64,000 bases of DNA from Polaromonas sp. SP1 (lineage in GTDB: Bacteria > Pseudomonadota > Gammaproteobacteria > Burkholderiales > Burkholderiaceae_C), in the NCBI RefSeq assembly GCF_003711205.1, contig NZ_CP031013.1:3328501-3392500 (forward strand), in the 5' to 3' direction. Positions 7,439-16,152 of the stretch are shown here, one piece after another. Each line of letters opens with the position of its first letter. Within the stretch, counting starts at the first letter, position 1. The translations under genes and the position numbers were made by a program. The notes under the pieces are model-generated. The model was given only the letters and a program-made list of their open reading frames with translations. It was not told the DNA's origin and did not search any database.

Positions 7439-9250
7439 TCAGTGCGCGACGGTGTTGGGGGCAAAGCGCGCAGCCTTGGCGGCGGCTTTGTACGGATCGA
7501 TTCCGACGCGGCGGAAGGTGGCGATAAAGGTTTCGCCGTCTTCGCGCAGTTGGCGGTAGGTCTCCAGCACCGCCTCGATAACTTCAGGCACTTCGGCGCC
7601 GGTAAACGAGGGGCCCACCACCTTGCCGGGCACCGGGGTGCCGCTCAGCGTGGAGCCGTCAGAGCCGCCCAGCGAGACCTGGTACCACTCCAGGCCGTCC
7701 TTGTCGACGCCCAGGATGCCGATGTGGCCGCTGTGGTGGTGGCCGCAGGAGTTGATGCAGCCGCTGATGTGCAGGTCGATCTCACCCAGGTCGTGCAACT
7801 CGTCCATGTCCTGGTAGCGCTCGGTGATCGCCTCGGCGACCGGGATGGAACGTGCATTGGCCAGCGAGCAGAAATCACCGCCCGGGCAGGCGATCATGTC
7901 GGTCAGCAGGTGGATGTTGGGTTTGGCAAAGCCGGCCTTGCGGGCGGCGCGCCAGAGTTCGGGCAGCTCGTCGCAGCGCACCCAGGGCAGCAGCAGGTTC
8001 TGGTCGTGCGTCACACGCACTTCCCCGGCGCTGAACTGGTCGGCCAGGTCGGCGGCGATGTCCAACTGGTCGGCGGTGGCGTCGCCGGGCGCCTGGCCCA
8101 GGCGCTTGAACGACAAGGTCACGGCGCGCAGGTCGGGGTTCTGGTGCGGGGCCACGTTGCGCTGCAGCCAGCGGCCGAACTCCACGTCGTCCTCGGCGGC
8201 GGCGCGCAGGATGTTGGCGATCTTGACGTCCGCGCTCTTGCGGTCGCAATTGAGCGCGGGCGGCACAAAGGACGCCGTCACGCGGTCGAGTTCGGCCTGG
8301 GTGATGGTGTGCGGTGCACCGTCGTGCTCAAGAATTTGCTTGTATTCAGCCTCGACGTCATCGATATAACGCTGGCCTTCGGCCTTCACCAGGATCTTGA
8401 TGCGGGCCTTGTAGATGTTGTCGCGGCGGCCGTAGCGGTTGTACACGCGCACCACGGCTTCCAGGAAATTCATGATCTGGTTCCAGGGCAGGAACTCGCG
8501 GATCACGGTGCCGATGACGGGTGTGCGGCCCATGCCACCGCCCACCAGCACCTTGAAGCCGAGTTCGCCCTCGGCGTTGCGGATCAAATGCAGGCCGACG
8601 TCGTGCCAGGCGGTGGCGGCGCGGTCTTCGCGGGCGCCGCTGATGGCGATCTTGAACTTGCGCGGCAGGAAGGCGAACTCGGGGTGCAGCGTGCTCCACT
8701 GGCGCAAGATTTCGCCGAAGGGCCGCGGGTCGGCGATCTCGTCGACCGCGATGCCGGCGCGCTCGTCGCTGGTGATGTTACGGATGCAGTTGCCGCTGGT
8801 CTGGATGCCGTGCATGTTGACGCTGGCCAGCAGGTCCATCACGTCGGCGGATTTATCGAGCGGGATCCAGTTGTACTGCACGTTCTGGCGTGTCGTGAAA
8901 TGGGCGTAGCCGGTGGACAGCTTGGAGCTGACGGACAGGCCGTTTTTCAGGTTGACGGGGCCAAGCTTGTCCTGTTTGGCCTGCGCTTCATTGAACAGCG
9001 CGGCATTGGGCTGGTCGTACTCGCGCGCGATTTTGGCCAGCACGCGCACCTGCGCGCTGGAGAGCTCGCCATAAGGCACGGCCACGCGCAGCATGGGCGC
9101 ATAACGCTGCACATACCAGCCGTTTTGCAGGCGCAGGGGGCGAAACTCGTCTTCCGGCAACTGGCCGGCCTGCCAGCGGGTCAGCTGGTCGCGGTATTGG
9201 TTGGCGCGGGCTTTGACAAACTCTCGGTCAAATTCTGTGTATTGGTACAT
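7439..9250 (-). CDS. cysI: Sulfite reductase, siroheme/[4Fe-4S] hemoprotein
   Basis: A 603-residue nitrite/sulfite reductase-family hemoprotein that reduces sulfite to sulfide by six electrons. It has two ferredoxin-like/siroheme-binding half repeats. The cluster and siroheme ligands are ACPGGDFC (Cys455 and Cys461) and GCINSC (Cys498 and Cys502). An earlier TSGNCIRNITSDERAG segment matches the substrate-site region. No flavoprotein cysJ gene lies nearby, so electrons probably come from ferredoxin; fdxA and a ferredoxin-NADP reductase are in the same leftward series. It is the first core gene of the cys operon, starting 62 bases after the TauE-type gene. The ATG at 9250 fits the family start. 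Confidence 0.94.
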   Translation of the reverse strand: MYQYTEFDREFVKARANQYRDQLTRWQAGQLPEDEFRPLRLQNGWYVQRYAPMLRVAVPYGELSSAQVRVLAKIAREYDQPNAALFNEAQAKQDKLGPVNLKNGLSVSSKLSTGYAHFTTRQNVQYNWIPLDKSADVMDLLASVNMHGIQTSGNCIRNITSDERAGIAVDEIADPRPFGEILRQWSTLHPEFAFLPRKFKIAISGAREDRAATAWHDVGLHLIRNAEGELGFKVLVGGGMGRTPVIGTVIREFLPWNQIMNFLEAVVRVYNRYGRRDNIYKARIKILVKAEGQRYIDDVEAEYKQILEHDGAPHTITQAELDRVTASFVPPALNCDRKSADVKIANILRAAAEDDVEFGRWLQRNVAPHQNPDLRAVTLSFKRLGQAPGDATADQLDIAADLADQFSAGEVRVTHDQNLLLPWVRCDELPELWRAARKAGFAKPNIHLLTDMIACPGGDFCSLANARSIPVAEAITERYQDMDELHDLGEIDLHISGCINSCGHHHSGHIGILGVDKDGLEWYQVSLGGSDGSTLSGTPVPGKVVGPSFTGAEVPEVIEAVLETYRQLREDGETFIATFRRVGIDPYKAAAKAARFAPNTVAH

Positions 9251-9312
9251 GGCTGTCGGGGTTCAACGTCGTGGGGATTTTTATAAACAGAGCGGGTTCA
9301 GATCAGGTCAAG

Positions 9313-10104
9313 TCAGATCGAAATCAGTTTCACGCCGGCATAGGCCAGCAGTACGGATAAAAGCGAGCGGATCACGCGGTCTGGCGTTTTGTGCACCAGG
9401 TGCGAGCCCAGCCAGATGCCGGGCAGCGAGCCGGCCAGCAGCTTGACCAGCAAAGGCCAGTCGACCGAGCCGATGGAAGCATGGCCCAGGCCCGCCACCA
9501 GCGTCAGCGGCACGGCGTGCGCAATATCGGCCGCCACAATGCGCGGCAGCGGCAGGGTGGGGTAGAGCAGCATCAGCACGATCACGCCGATGGCGCCCGC
9601 GCCGACGGAGGTCAGCGTGACCAGCGTGCCGATGACGGCGCCAAACAGGATGGGCAGCGACCGGTGGCGCGCCCGCGTGGCCTGGCCGATGAGTTCGGGT
9701 GCGATGGTGGTCGGGGCGGCCTTGCCGCGCAGCACCTTGTAGAAAGTGGCGCCGGCCGTCAGCAGCAGCGCCAGGCCCAGCGTGGTGGTCATGATGCTCT
9801 GCGTGGCCGGGTTGGCGGGGCCCATGCGCTGCAACATATAAAGAGTGGCCAGAGCCGCCGGGATGCTGCCCGCGGCGGTTTGCCCAACGATTTTCCAGTC
9901 GACCACCCGGGCGCGAGCCAGGCTGACGGTGCCGCCCATTTTGGTGAAAGCCGCAAAAAGCAGGTCGGTGCCGATGGCCAGGTGTGGTTTGACGCCGAAA
10001 AAGAAGATCAGCAGCGGCGTCATCAGCGAGCCGCCGCCCACGCCCGTCAGGCCCACCACCAGGCCGACAGCAAACCCGGCAAATACAAAGGCAAAGTCAT
10101 GCAT
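9313..10104 (-). CDS. TauE/SafE family sulfite exporter-type membrane protein
   Basis: A 263-residue polytopic membrane protein of about eight segments belonging to the TauE/SafE (DUF81) family. The N-terminal GFAVGLVVGLTGVGGGSLMTP motif and the second-half repeat LVTLTSVGAGAIGVIVLML show its internal duplication. Family members export sulfite, sulfoacetate or related organosulfur anions. Its position directly upstream of cysI on the same strand suggests it removes excess sulfite or carries a sulfur anion during assimilation. The substrate itself cannot be read from the sequence. Confidence 0.88.
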   Translation of the reverse strand: MHDFAFVFAGFAVGLVVGLTGVGGGSLMTPLLIFFFGVKPHLAIGTDLLFAAFTKMGGTVSLARARVVDWKIVGQTAAGSIPAALATLYMLQRMGPANPATQSIMTTTLGLALLLTAGATFYKVLRGKAAPTTIAPELIGQATRARHRSLPILFGAVIGTLVTLTSVGAGAIGVIVLMLLYPTLPLPRIVAADIAHAVPLTLVAGLGHASIGSVDWPLLVKLLAGSLPGIWLGSHLVHKTPDRVIRSLLSVLLAYAGVKLISI

Positions 10105-10160
10105 AGCCGGAAAATGTAAGTGTGCTGCTTATAAAAACAAACTACACATTTGTTCGACCG

Positions 10161-10172
10161 TTATCCGGATAA
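10161..10172. promoter_or_regulatory. Palindrome in the divergent tauE / binding-protein promoter region
   Basis: TTATCCGGATAA is a perfect 12-base palindrome in the roughly 256-base gap between the leftward cys operon and the rightward binding-protein gene. It could be an operator for either side. There is no independent support, and no clear promoter boxes were assigned around it. Confidence 0.3.
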
Positions 10173-10360
10173 GCTTATTCGCCTGATTTCATGCGGGTTT
10201 GCGGGGGATTTGGTGTTAAGTCTGCTTAAGGCTTGTGCCTGCTGCGCACAACATCCTCCCCGTATTCACAATGCGCTGGTACAGTCCCTGCTTTTCCCGC
10301 CTGACGCACTGCGTGCCTGTCAGCCCGGTGGACCGAATCGCTTACTTTCTGGAGAAAACC

Positions 10361-11581
10361 GTGAAATTTACGAAATCTGCCCTGCTGGGCGGTTTGTTGC
10401 TTGCGTCCGCGGCGGGCCTGGCGCTGGCGGAAAGCAGCGCAAAAGCGCCCATCAAGATCGGCGAAATCAACAGCTATTCGACCATTCCCCAATTCACGCA
10501 GCCCTACCGCCAGGGCTGGCAATTGGCGGTTGAAGAGATCAATGTCACCGGCGGCTTGCTGGGCCGCAAGGTCGAAGTCATCGCGCGTGACGACGCAGGC
10601 AAGCCCGAAGAAGCCTTGCGCCACGCCATCGAGCTGACCTCCAAAGAGAAGGTCGACGTGCTGGCTGGCGGTTTCCTGTCCAACGTCGGGCTGGCGCTGG
10701 CCGACCATGCCCAGAAGAACAAACGGGTGTTCATCGCCAGCGAGCCGCTGACCGACGCGCTGATCTGGGACAAGGGCAACCGCTACACCTTCCGCCTGCG
10801 CCCCGGTACTTATATGCAGGCGGCCATGCTGGTCGAAGAAGCCGCCAAGATGCCGGCCAAGCGCTGGGCCATCATTGCGCCCAATTACGAATACGGCACC
10901 AGCGCCGCCGCGGCCTTCAAGGAGCTGCTCAAGGCCAAACGCCCCGACGTCGAGTTCGTCGGCGAACAGTGGCCCGCACTCGGCAAGCTGGAAGCCGGCA
11001 CCACGCTGCAGGCCACCATGCAGAGCAAGCCCGACGCGATCTTCAACGTCACCTTCGGCGCCGACCTGGCCAAGCTGGTGCGCGAAGGCAACCAGCGCGG
11101 CATTTTCCCGCGCGTGCCTGTGGTGTCGCTGCTTTCGGGTGAGCCTGAATACCTGGATGTGCTGAAAGACGAAACGCCCAAGGGCTGGATCGTCACCGGC
11201 TACCCCTGGGACCAGATCGACTCGCGCGAGCACGCCAGCTTTGCCGCCAACTACTACCGCCGCTTCAAGGAATACCCCAAGGTCGGCTCGGTGGTGGGCT
11301 ACGCCACCATGCAGGCGATTTTTGCGGCAATCAAAAAAGCCAATTCCACCGACAACGAAAAACTGGTGACGGCGCTGCGCGGCCTGAAGTTCTCCACGCC
11401 CTTCGGGCCGGCCGAGTTCCGCGCCATCGACCACCAGTCCACCATGGGCGCGTATGTCGGCAAGCTGGACCTGCGCGGCAACAAGGGCACGATGGTGCAG
11501 TGGCGCTACGCCGACGGCAAGGCCTATTTGCCGGGCGACGCCTATGTCAAGGCCCGCCGCCCGGCAGAAGCGATGAAGTGA
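10361..11581 (+). CDS. ABC transporter periplasmic binding protein, branched-chain amino acid type
   Basis: A 406-residue periplasmic receptor of the LivJ/LivK (Peripla_BP_6) family. A signal peptide (KSALLGGLLLASAAGLALAES) is followed by IKIGEINSYS, the WQLAVEEINVTGGLLGRKVEVIARDD ligand-site region and a typical two-lobe fold. The frame is open further upstream, but GTG at 10361 is preferred: it has GGAG at 10351-10354 with good spacing and places the signal peptide at the N-terminus. No permease or ATPase genes adjoin it, so it is an orphan receptor. The ligand may be an amino acid, urea or an aromatic acid. Confidence 0.88.
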   Translation: MKFTKSALLGGLLLASAAGLALAESSAKAPIKIGEINSYSTIPQFTQPYRQGWQLAVEEINVTGGLLGRKVEVIARDDAGKPEEALRHAIELTSKEKVDVLAGGFLSNVGLALADHAQKNKRVFIASEPLTDALIWDKGNRYTFRLRPGTYMQAAMLVEEAAKMPAKRWAIIAPNYEYGTSAAAAFKELLKAKRPDVEFVGEQWPALGKLEAGTTLQATMQSKPDAIFNVTFGADLAKLVREGNQRGIFPRVPVVSLLSGEPEYLDVLKDETPKGWIVTGYPWDQIDSREHASFAANYYRRFKEYPKVGSVVGYATMQAIFAAIKKANSTDNEKLVTALRGLKFSTPFGPAEFRAIDHQSTMGAYVGKLDLRGNKGTMVQWRYADGKAYLPGDAYVKARRPAEAMK

Positions 11582-11649
11582 CCTTTTGACAACGCGGGTG
11601 CTGATTTGATTGGAATGGGCGCGCGGAATCCCCGCATAATCGGGCGCAA

Positions 11650-12483
11650 ATGACGAATACGGGTGGCGAGGCTGTCAAGCGGATTTTTGTAAAAGTGTTC
11701 GGGTTCGATGACGTTGAACGTCATGCCCTGAACACCGTGTTCCGCCTTTCTGAAACCCGGCCAACGGGCTATGCACTCTGGACGCCTTCCGCGCCCGAAG
11801 ACGCCGACCTGGCCCTCATCGACGGCGACAGCTGGGAAGCGGCGCTGGAGCTGGCGAATCCCGCCAACGACCATCTCAAACTCATCTGGATAGGCAGCAA
11901 CGCGCCCGACCGGGCCATCCTGGTTTTCAGGCGACCCCTGCAGTGGGCCGCCGTGATCGACGGCATGGACAAGCTGCTGGAGCAGGCCGTGCATGGCGCG
12001 GCGCCCGATCTCGATCTTGACCTGCTGTCCGAATCCACCGCCTTGCTGGACCTGGACCTCGATGTGGACGCCGAGGCGCCCACCGCGCCGTCGCCGCTCG
12101 ATACACTGCCGCCCGAGGCCGGCCACGCGCGCGTGCTGGTGGTCGACACCGACCTCGGCGCCCGCCTGTACCTGCGCGCCCGGCTGGCCATGGCCCGCCT
12201 GACGCAGGTCGACGAGGCGGCCACCGGCGTCGAGGCGCTCAAGCTCATGCAGGCGCAGCGCTACAAGCTGGTGGTGCTCGACATGGACCTGCCCGACATC
12301 GAGCACCGGGAGATGGTCAAACGGGTAGGGGCGGTGCGCCCGGCCCCGGAGTTCCTGATCCTCACCGGCAGCAGGCTGTCGCCCGCCGACGCGGTGCGCG
12401 GCTGGTTTGCCGGCGCGCGCGGCAGCCTGCGTAAACCCCTGCATCCCGGAAAACTCAAACGCCTGCTGCGCAGCGTGAACTGA
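11650..12483 (+). CDS. Orphan response-regulator-like protein with N-terminal extension
   Basis: A 277-residue protein whose C-terminal half is a receiver domain. The acidic pair is in VVDTD (166, 168), the likely phospho-acceptor Asp211 is in VVLDMDLPD, Thr239 is in ILTGS and Lys262 is in RKPL. The first 110 residues form a separate domain I do not recognise (IFVKVFGFDDVERHALNTVF), perhaps a degenerate second receiver. An acidic LDLDLLSESTALLDLDLDVD linker joins them. No DNA-binding or enzymatic output domain is present, and no histidine kinase is adjacent. It probably works through protein contact. It is convergent with mnmC across repeat copy 2. Confidence 0.78.
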   Translation: MTNTGGEAVKRIFVKVFGFDDVERHALNTVFRLSETRPTGYALWTPSAPEDADLALIDGDSWEAALELANPANDHLKLIWIGSNAPDRAILVFRRPLQWAAVIDGMDKLLEQAVHGAAPDLDLDLLSESTALLDLDLDVDAEAPTAPSPLDTLPPEAGHARVLVVDTDLGARLYLRARLAMARLTQVDEAATGVEALKLMQAQRYKLVVLDMDLPDIEHREMVKRVGAVRPAPEFLILTGSRLSPADAVRGWFAGARGSLRKPLHPGKLKRLLRSVN

Positions 12484-12506
12484 AGGCCCGGCCCCGGCCC
12501 GGTTTT

Positions 12507-12572
12507 GCTATCAATTCAATAGCTGAAAGCCTAGGTGGTAATTGGGCTGGAGGCCGATTTCGCTGAAATTTC
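12507..12572 (+). repeat. Interspersed GCTAT-N7-ATAGC element, copy 2
   Basis: GCTAT, seven bases, ATAGC, then TGAAAGCC, GGGCTGGAGGCC and a tail ending CTGAAATT. It fills the convergent gap between the response-regulator gene and mnmC, and is the only structure there that could end either transcript. Confidence 0.8.
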
Positions 12573-12578
12573 GCCGCC

Positions 12579-14492
12579 TCAGTTTTTTGCGGCCCATTGA
12601 GGCGCCAGGCCGTCTGCCAGCCGCTGTTCCACGGCCAGCGGTTCCGCGTGCAGGCGGGCCGCCAGCAGCTCTGCGCACAGCGCGGCAAATGTCAGGCCCC
12701 GCGACCCCATGCCGCTGCACACCCAGACACCGGGCGCTTCTGACGCCTGCAGCGGGCCCAGCATGGGCAGGCGGGTCGGCGTGGCGCAGCGCACGCCCGC
12801 CCAGTGCTGGGCTTTGCCCGGCCCAAACTGTGGGGCCAGCACGCGCGCCGCGCCCGGCAACAAGTCTTGCAGCTTGCCGAGGTTGTGCAGGCCGTCTTCA
12901 GGCTTGATCTCGGCGCGCTCGTTGTCGCGCTCAAAACTCGAACCCATGACCCAGGCCAGGCCGCCTGCCGCTTTATTCATGGGCACAGCCGGCGCCAGGC
13001 TGCCATGGCCGTTCACGGGGAAGGGCGGCAGCGCCTCGGCCGTACCGGCTTCATGCGCGCCCCAGGTGACCTGGCCGCGGATGGCCTGCAGCGCCAGACG
13101 CTTACTTTCGTCACTGCCTTGAATACCGGCGGCCATCGCGCGGCTGGCATGGCCAGCGGCCAGCACCACCAGTGCGGCTGAGGCCAGTTCGCGGCCTCCG
13201 GCATCCAGTACCCGCCATTGATCGGGTGCGGACTGTTCCACGCGGCTGGCAACGCACTGACCCCGCCATTGAATACCTGGCGTGGCCAGCCAGGCGTTGA
13301 CCAGCTGTGCCGGCCGGACCCATCCGCCACGGGCATGCCATAGCGCCGGCACTTCAGCCGGCAGGCCGCATTGCGCCAGCTGCCCGGCGCTGGCGGGCTG
13401 TGTCCAGTCGCTTGCGGCGTCTGCCCAGTCGTGCTGCCAGGCCTCAGGCAGCTTGCGCGGGTGCTCCACGCAGTGTTCCAGCACACCGGTGGCGGCCCAG
13501 TCGCTGCCGGCTTGCAACAGCGCACCCGCCTGCTGCAGCGTGGCGCGGATGCCGCTGCGCGACAGGCGCGACAGCGGGTTGTCGTCGGGCGAAACATGCG
13601 GCGCCAGCAGGCCGGCCGGCAGGCCCGAGGCGCCCGCGGCGGGCGCCTCCGCCGCATCCAGCACCGTGACTTGCCAGCCGCGGCGCGCCAGGCTGGCCGC
13701 CACCGCCGCCCCGGCCAGGCCTGCGCCAATCACCACGCAGGTGGAGGGCGTACGCCGCGCGGGCGGTGGCTGCGCTTTTTTGGGCGCCCAGGCCGGGTTG
13801 AACTCGCCCTGCAGGTTGTCGCGCTTGGGTGGGATGCCCGGCACCTTCTTCGCCACAAAGCCGCACTGCGCCAGTGCGTCGCGCACGCTGCGTGCGATCG
13901 TCCAGGTGGCGATGCGCGTGCCGCGCCGGCTGCAGCGCGCCACCGCCTTGAAGGTGTGCAGGTCCCAGATGTCGGGGTTGCGCTGCGGGCTGAAGCCGTC
14001 CAGGTAGACCGAATCGGCCTCGAACGATTGCTCGCGCAGCATGGCCTTGGCGTCGCCGATGCACAGCGTCAGCAAAACATGGCCGCCCTCAAATACCAGG
14101 CGGTGAAAGCCCGGCAGCAGGCCCCACAACTGGTCCCGCAATTGTTCGGCAAAGGGAATCAGTTCGGGGTGGGTTTGCGCGCTGCGAAACACGTCGTCGG
14201 CGCTGGCCGGAAACGCTTCGGTCGAGACGAAATGCAGCAGGCGGGGGCGCTGCGGGTCGGCCTTCCAGGCGGCCCAGGTGACGAGGAAATTCAGGCCCAG
14301 GCCAAAGCCGGTTTCCAGCACCGTCCATTGCGGCTGGCCGCCCCAGGCTTCTGGCAGGCCGCAGCCTTTGAGGAAAACTTCTTTGGCCTGGTCGAGCCCG
14401 CCCAGCTCGCTGCGGTAGCGGTCGCCAAAGCGCGGGCTGAAGGGGCTGCCGCCGGCGGTGCCGTCGTCCAGCCACTCGATGCGCTCGGGCAT
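12579..14492 (-). CDS. mnmC: Bifunctional tRNA 5-methylaminomethyl-2-thiouridine biosynthesis protein MnmC
   Basis: A 637-residue fusion enzyme acting on wobble uridine 34 of certain tRNAs. The N-terminal SAM-dependent methyltransferase domain (MnmD, about 1-240) shows VLETGFGLGLNFL near residue 58 and the DGFSPQRNPD catalytic segment near 165. The C-terminal FAD-dependent oxidoreductase domain begins with VVIGAGLAGAAVAASLARR near 253 and removes the carboxymethyl group. The two activities convert cmnm5s2U to mnm5s2U. Length and order are those of the full MnmC. It starts nine bases after yggX on the same strand. Confidence 0.95.
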   Translation of the reverse strand: MPERIEWLDDGTAGGSPFSPRFGDRYRSELGGLDQAKEVFLKGCGLPEAWGGQPQWTVLETGFGLGLNFLVTWAAWKADPQRPRLLHFVSTEAFPASADDVFRSAQTHPELIPFAEQLRDQLWGLLPGFHRLVFEGGHVLLTLCIGDAKAMLREQSFEADSVYLDGFSPQRNPDIWDLHTFKAVARCSRRGTRIATWTIARSVRDALAQCGFVAKKVPGIPPKRDNLQGEFNPAWAPKKAQPPPARRTPSTCVVIGAGLAGAAVAASLARRGWQVTVLDAAEAPAAGASGLPAGLLAPHVSPDDNPLSRLSRSGIRATLQQAGALLQAGSDWAATGVLEHCVEHPRKLPEAWQHDWADAASDWTQPASAGQLAQCGLPAEVPALWHARGGWVRPAQLVNAWLATPGIQWRGQCVASRVEQSAPDQWRVLDAGGRELASAALVVLAAGHASRAMAAGIQGSDESKRLALQAIRGQVTWGAHEAGTAEALPPFPVNGHGSLAPAVPMNKAAGGLAWVMGSSFERDNERAEIKPEDGLHNLGKLQDLLPGAARVLAPQFGPGKAQHWAGVRCATPTRLPMLGPLQASEAPGVWVCSGMGSRGLTFAALCAELLAARLHAEPLAVEQRLADGLAPQWAAKN

Positions 14493-14501
14493 GCCTTTAG
14501 A

Positions 14502-14783
14502 TCAAGGCGTGGGGGTCGTAGGCGGAACGTAGCCCTGGACGGCGTCTGCGCCGTCGCCGAAGAAGTGTTTCTCCATCTGGCGCGCCAGGTACTGGCGGGC
14601 GCGGGCGTCGGCCAGGTTCAGGCGGTTTTCATTGACCAGCATGGTTTGCTGCTTCATCCACTCCGCCCAGGCTTCCTTGCTGACTTCTTCCCAGAGGCGC
14701 TTGCCCAGCGGGCCGGGGTAGGGCGGGAAGTCCAGGCCTTCGGCTTCTTTACCGAGCTTGATGCAATTGACGAGGCGTGCCAT
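14502..14783 (-). CDS. yggX: YggX-type Fe(II) trafficking / oxidative damage protection protein
   Basis: A 93-residue cytoplasmic protein matching YggX over its whole length: [20 protein letters not shown] at the N-terminus with conserved Cys7, the central [19 protein letters not shown], and [12 protein letters not shown]. Family members protect iron-sulfur enzymes from oxidative damage and are linked to iron traffic. That suits a region rich in Fe-S and siroheme enzymes. It is transcribed with mnmC. The C-terminal PPTTPTP tail is a small variable extension. Confidence 0.95.
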   Translation of the reverse strand: MARLVNCIKLGKEAEGLDFPPYPGPLGKRLWEEVSKEAWAEWMKQQTMLVNENRLNLADARARQYLARQMEKHFFGDGADAVQGYVPPTTPTP

Positions 14784-14845
14784 GGCGGGGGTTCTTTCGT
14801 GTATCGAGGGGGCTAAAACGGGACCCGAAAAGCGGATCCGGTGAG

Positions 14846-14916
14846 TTCTAAGGATGATTACAGAATAAAGAACTGAGTTTTTATTCGTTCCAGTTTTCTA
14901 AGGCTGCTTCCAGAAT
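14846..14916. promoter_or_regulatory. Pair of direct repeats upstream of the sulfate-binding protein gene, likely regulator sites
   Basis: Two 21-base copies of the pattern TTCTAAGG-N-TG-N-TT-N-CAGAAT start at 14846 and 14896, exactly 50 bases apart, and differ at only three positions. Each has a TTCT...AGAA dyad as expected for a LysR-type protein. They lie 48-118 bases before the sbp start. CysB or a sulfonate-utilisation relative is the natural candidate, by inference from the gene content. Confidence 0.6.
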
Positions 14917-14963
14917 CCATTTTGTCTGCATTTACACGCATTTTTCTGGAAAAGAGAGCAACC

Positions 14964-16004
14964 ATGACTTCACGCCGCAACTTTATCAATGTTTCCACCC
15001 GCACGGCCACCGCCCTGGGTTTGGGTTTGACGCTGGCAGGGTCACTGCTGACGGCGCAGGCCCAGCCGGCGCCTGTCACGCTGCTCAACGTGTCTTATGA
15101 CCCGACGCGTGAGCTCTATGTGGAATACAACGCCGCCTTCGCCAAATACTGGAAGGCCAAGACTGGCCAGGAGGTGACGATCAAGCAGTCGCACGGCGGC
15201 TCCGGCAAGCAGGCGCGCTCCATCATTGACGGCCTGGACGCCGACGTGGCCACGCTGGCGCTGGCCGGCGACACCGATGCGCTGGTCAAAAACGGCGGTT
15301 GGCTGTCGGCCGACTGGCAAAAGAAGCTGCCGCACAACTCGTCCCCCTACACCTCGACCATCGTGCTGGCCGTGCGCCAGGGCAACCCCAAGGGCATCAA
15401 GGACTGGGATGACCTGGTCAAGCCCGGCATCACCGTGATCACGCCCAACCCCAAGACCTCGGGCGGCGCCCGCTGGAACTACCTGGCCGCCTGGGAATTC
15501 GCCAAGCGCAAATACGGCAGCGACGCCAAGGCCAAGGAGTTTGTCGCCAAGCTGTACGGCAATGTGTCGGTGCTGGACACCGGCGCCCGCGGCTCCACCA
15601 TCACCTTTGCCCAGCGCGCCCAGGGCGACGTGCTGATTGCCTGGGAAAACGAGGCCTATTTGCTCGAAAAAGAATTCGGCGCCAAGTTTGACGTGGTCGC
15701 GCCTTCACTGAGCATCCTGGCCGAGCCCGCCGTCGCCGTGGTCGACAAGAACGTCGACAAAAAGGGCACCCGCGCCATTTCCGAGGAATACCTGAAGTAC
15801 CTCTACTCGGAAGAAGGCCAGGACATCGCCGGCAAAAACTTCTACCGCCCGGCCGTCTCCCAAAAAGCGATTGCCAAATACGCCAAACAATTCCCCAAGC
15901 TGAACCTGTTCACCATCGACCAGGCCTTCGGCGGCTGGGCCAAGGCCGATAAAGAGCATTTCGCCGACGGCGGCTCCTTCGATCAGATTTACACGAAGAA
16001 GTAA
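14964..16004 (+). CDS. sbp: Sulfate ABC transporter substrate-binding protein (first paralogue)
   Basis: A 346-residue periplasmic sulfate/thiosulfate receptor. After the signal peptide come [17 protein letters not shown], the anion-binding [12 protein letters not shown] and the [27 protein letters not shown] segment of the Sbp family. The chosen ATG at 14964 follows a purine-rich AAAGAGAGC and gives MTSRRNF, a twin-arginine-like signal. An earlier ATG at 14922 would only add a non-signal-like leader. No permease genes follow; the transport genes sit at 59-62 kb with a second receptor. It lies 148 bases upstream of the sulfonate operon. Confidence 0.93.
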   Translation: MTSRRNFINVSTRTATALGLGLTLAGSLLTAQAQPAPVTLLNVSYDPTRELYVEYNAAFAKYWKAKTGQEVTIKQSHGGSGKQARSIIDGLDADVATLALAGDTDALVKNGGWLSADWQKKLPHNSSPYTSTIVLAVRQGNPKGIKDWDDLVKPGITVITPNPKTSGGARWNYLAAWEFAKRKYGSDAKAKEFVAKLYGNVSVLDTGARGSTITFAQRAQGDVLIAWENEAYLLEKEFGAKFDVVAPSLSILAEPAVAVVDKNVDKKGTRAISEEYLKYLYSEEGQDIAGKNFYRPAVSQKAIAKYAKQFPKLNLFTIDQAFGGWAKADKEHFADGGSFDQIYTKK

Positions 16005-16059
16005 GCCGCGCGCATCAGAAGTCACACGCATCAGTTCTTTCCAAGTGCCAGCGCGGAAC

Positions 16060-16125
16060 CGGCTTTGCCGGGCCGCAGCTGGCGCCCCTTGAGGGGAGGC
16101 GGCCGCAGGCCGCTTCGGGGAGAAC
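16060..16125. repeat. GC-rich interspersed repeat between sbp and ssuE
   Basis: The stretch combines CCGGCTTTGCCGG, CCCCTTGAGGGG and GGCCGCAGGCCGC, three small palindromes in a row. This is a style of intergenic repeat common in Comamonadaceae and related to the one fused to the metN tail. It could fold into consecutive hairpins and attenuate readthrough from sbp into ssuE. Confidence 0.45.
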
Positions 16126-16152
16126 TTCATACCTTCAGGGAAAAATTAAATA

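Noticed and set aside
7286..9286. Long plus-strand open frame opposite cysI
   Set aside because: It mirrors the minus-strand sulfite reductase gene, has no homology-like motifs and results from GC-rich codon bias; the CysI frame has clear cluster ligands.
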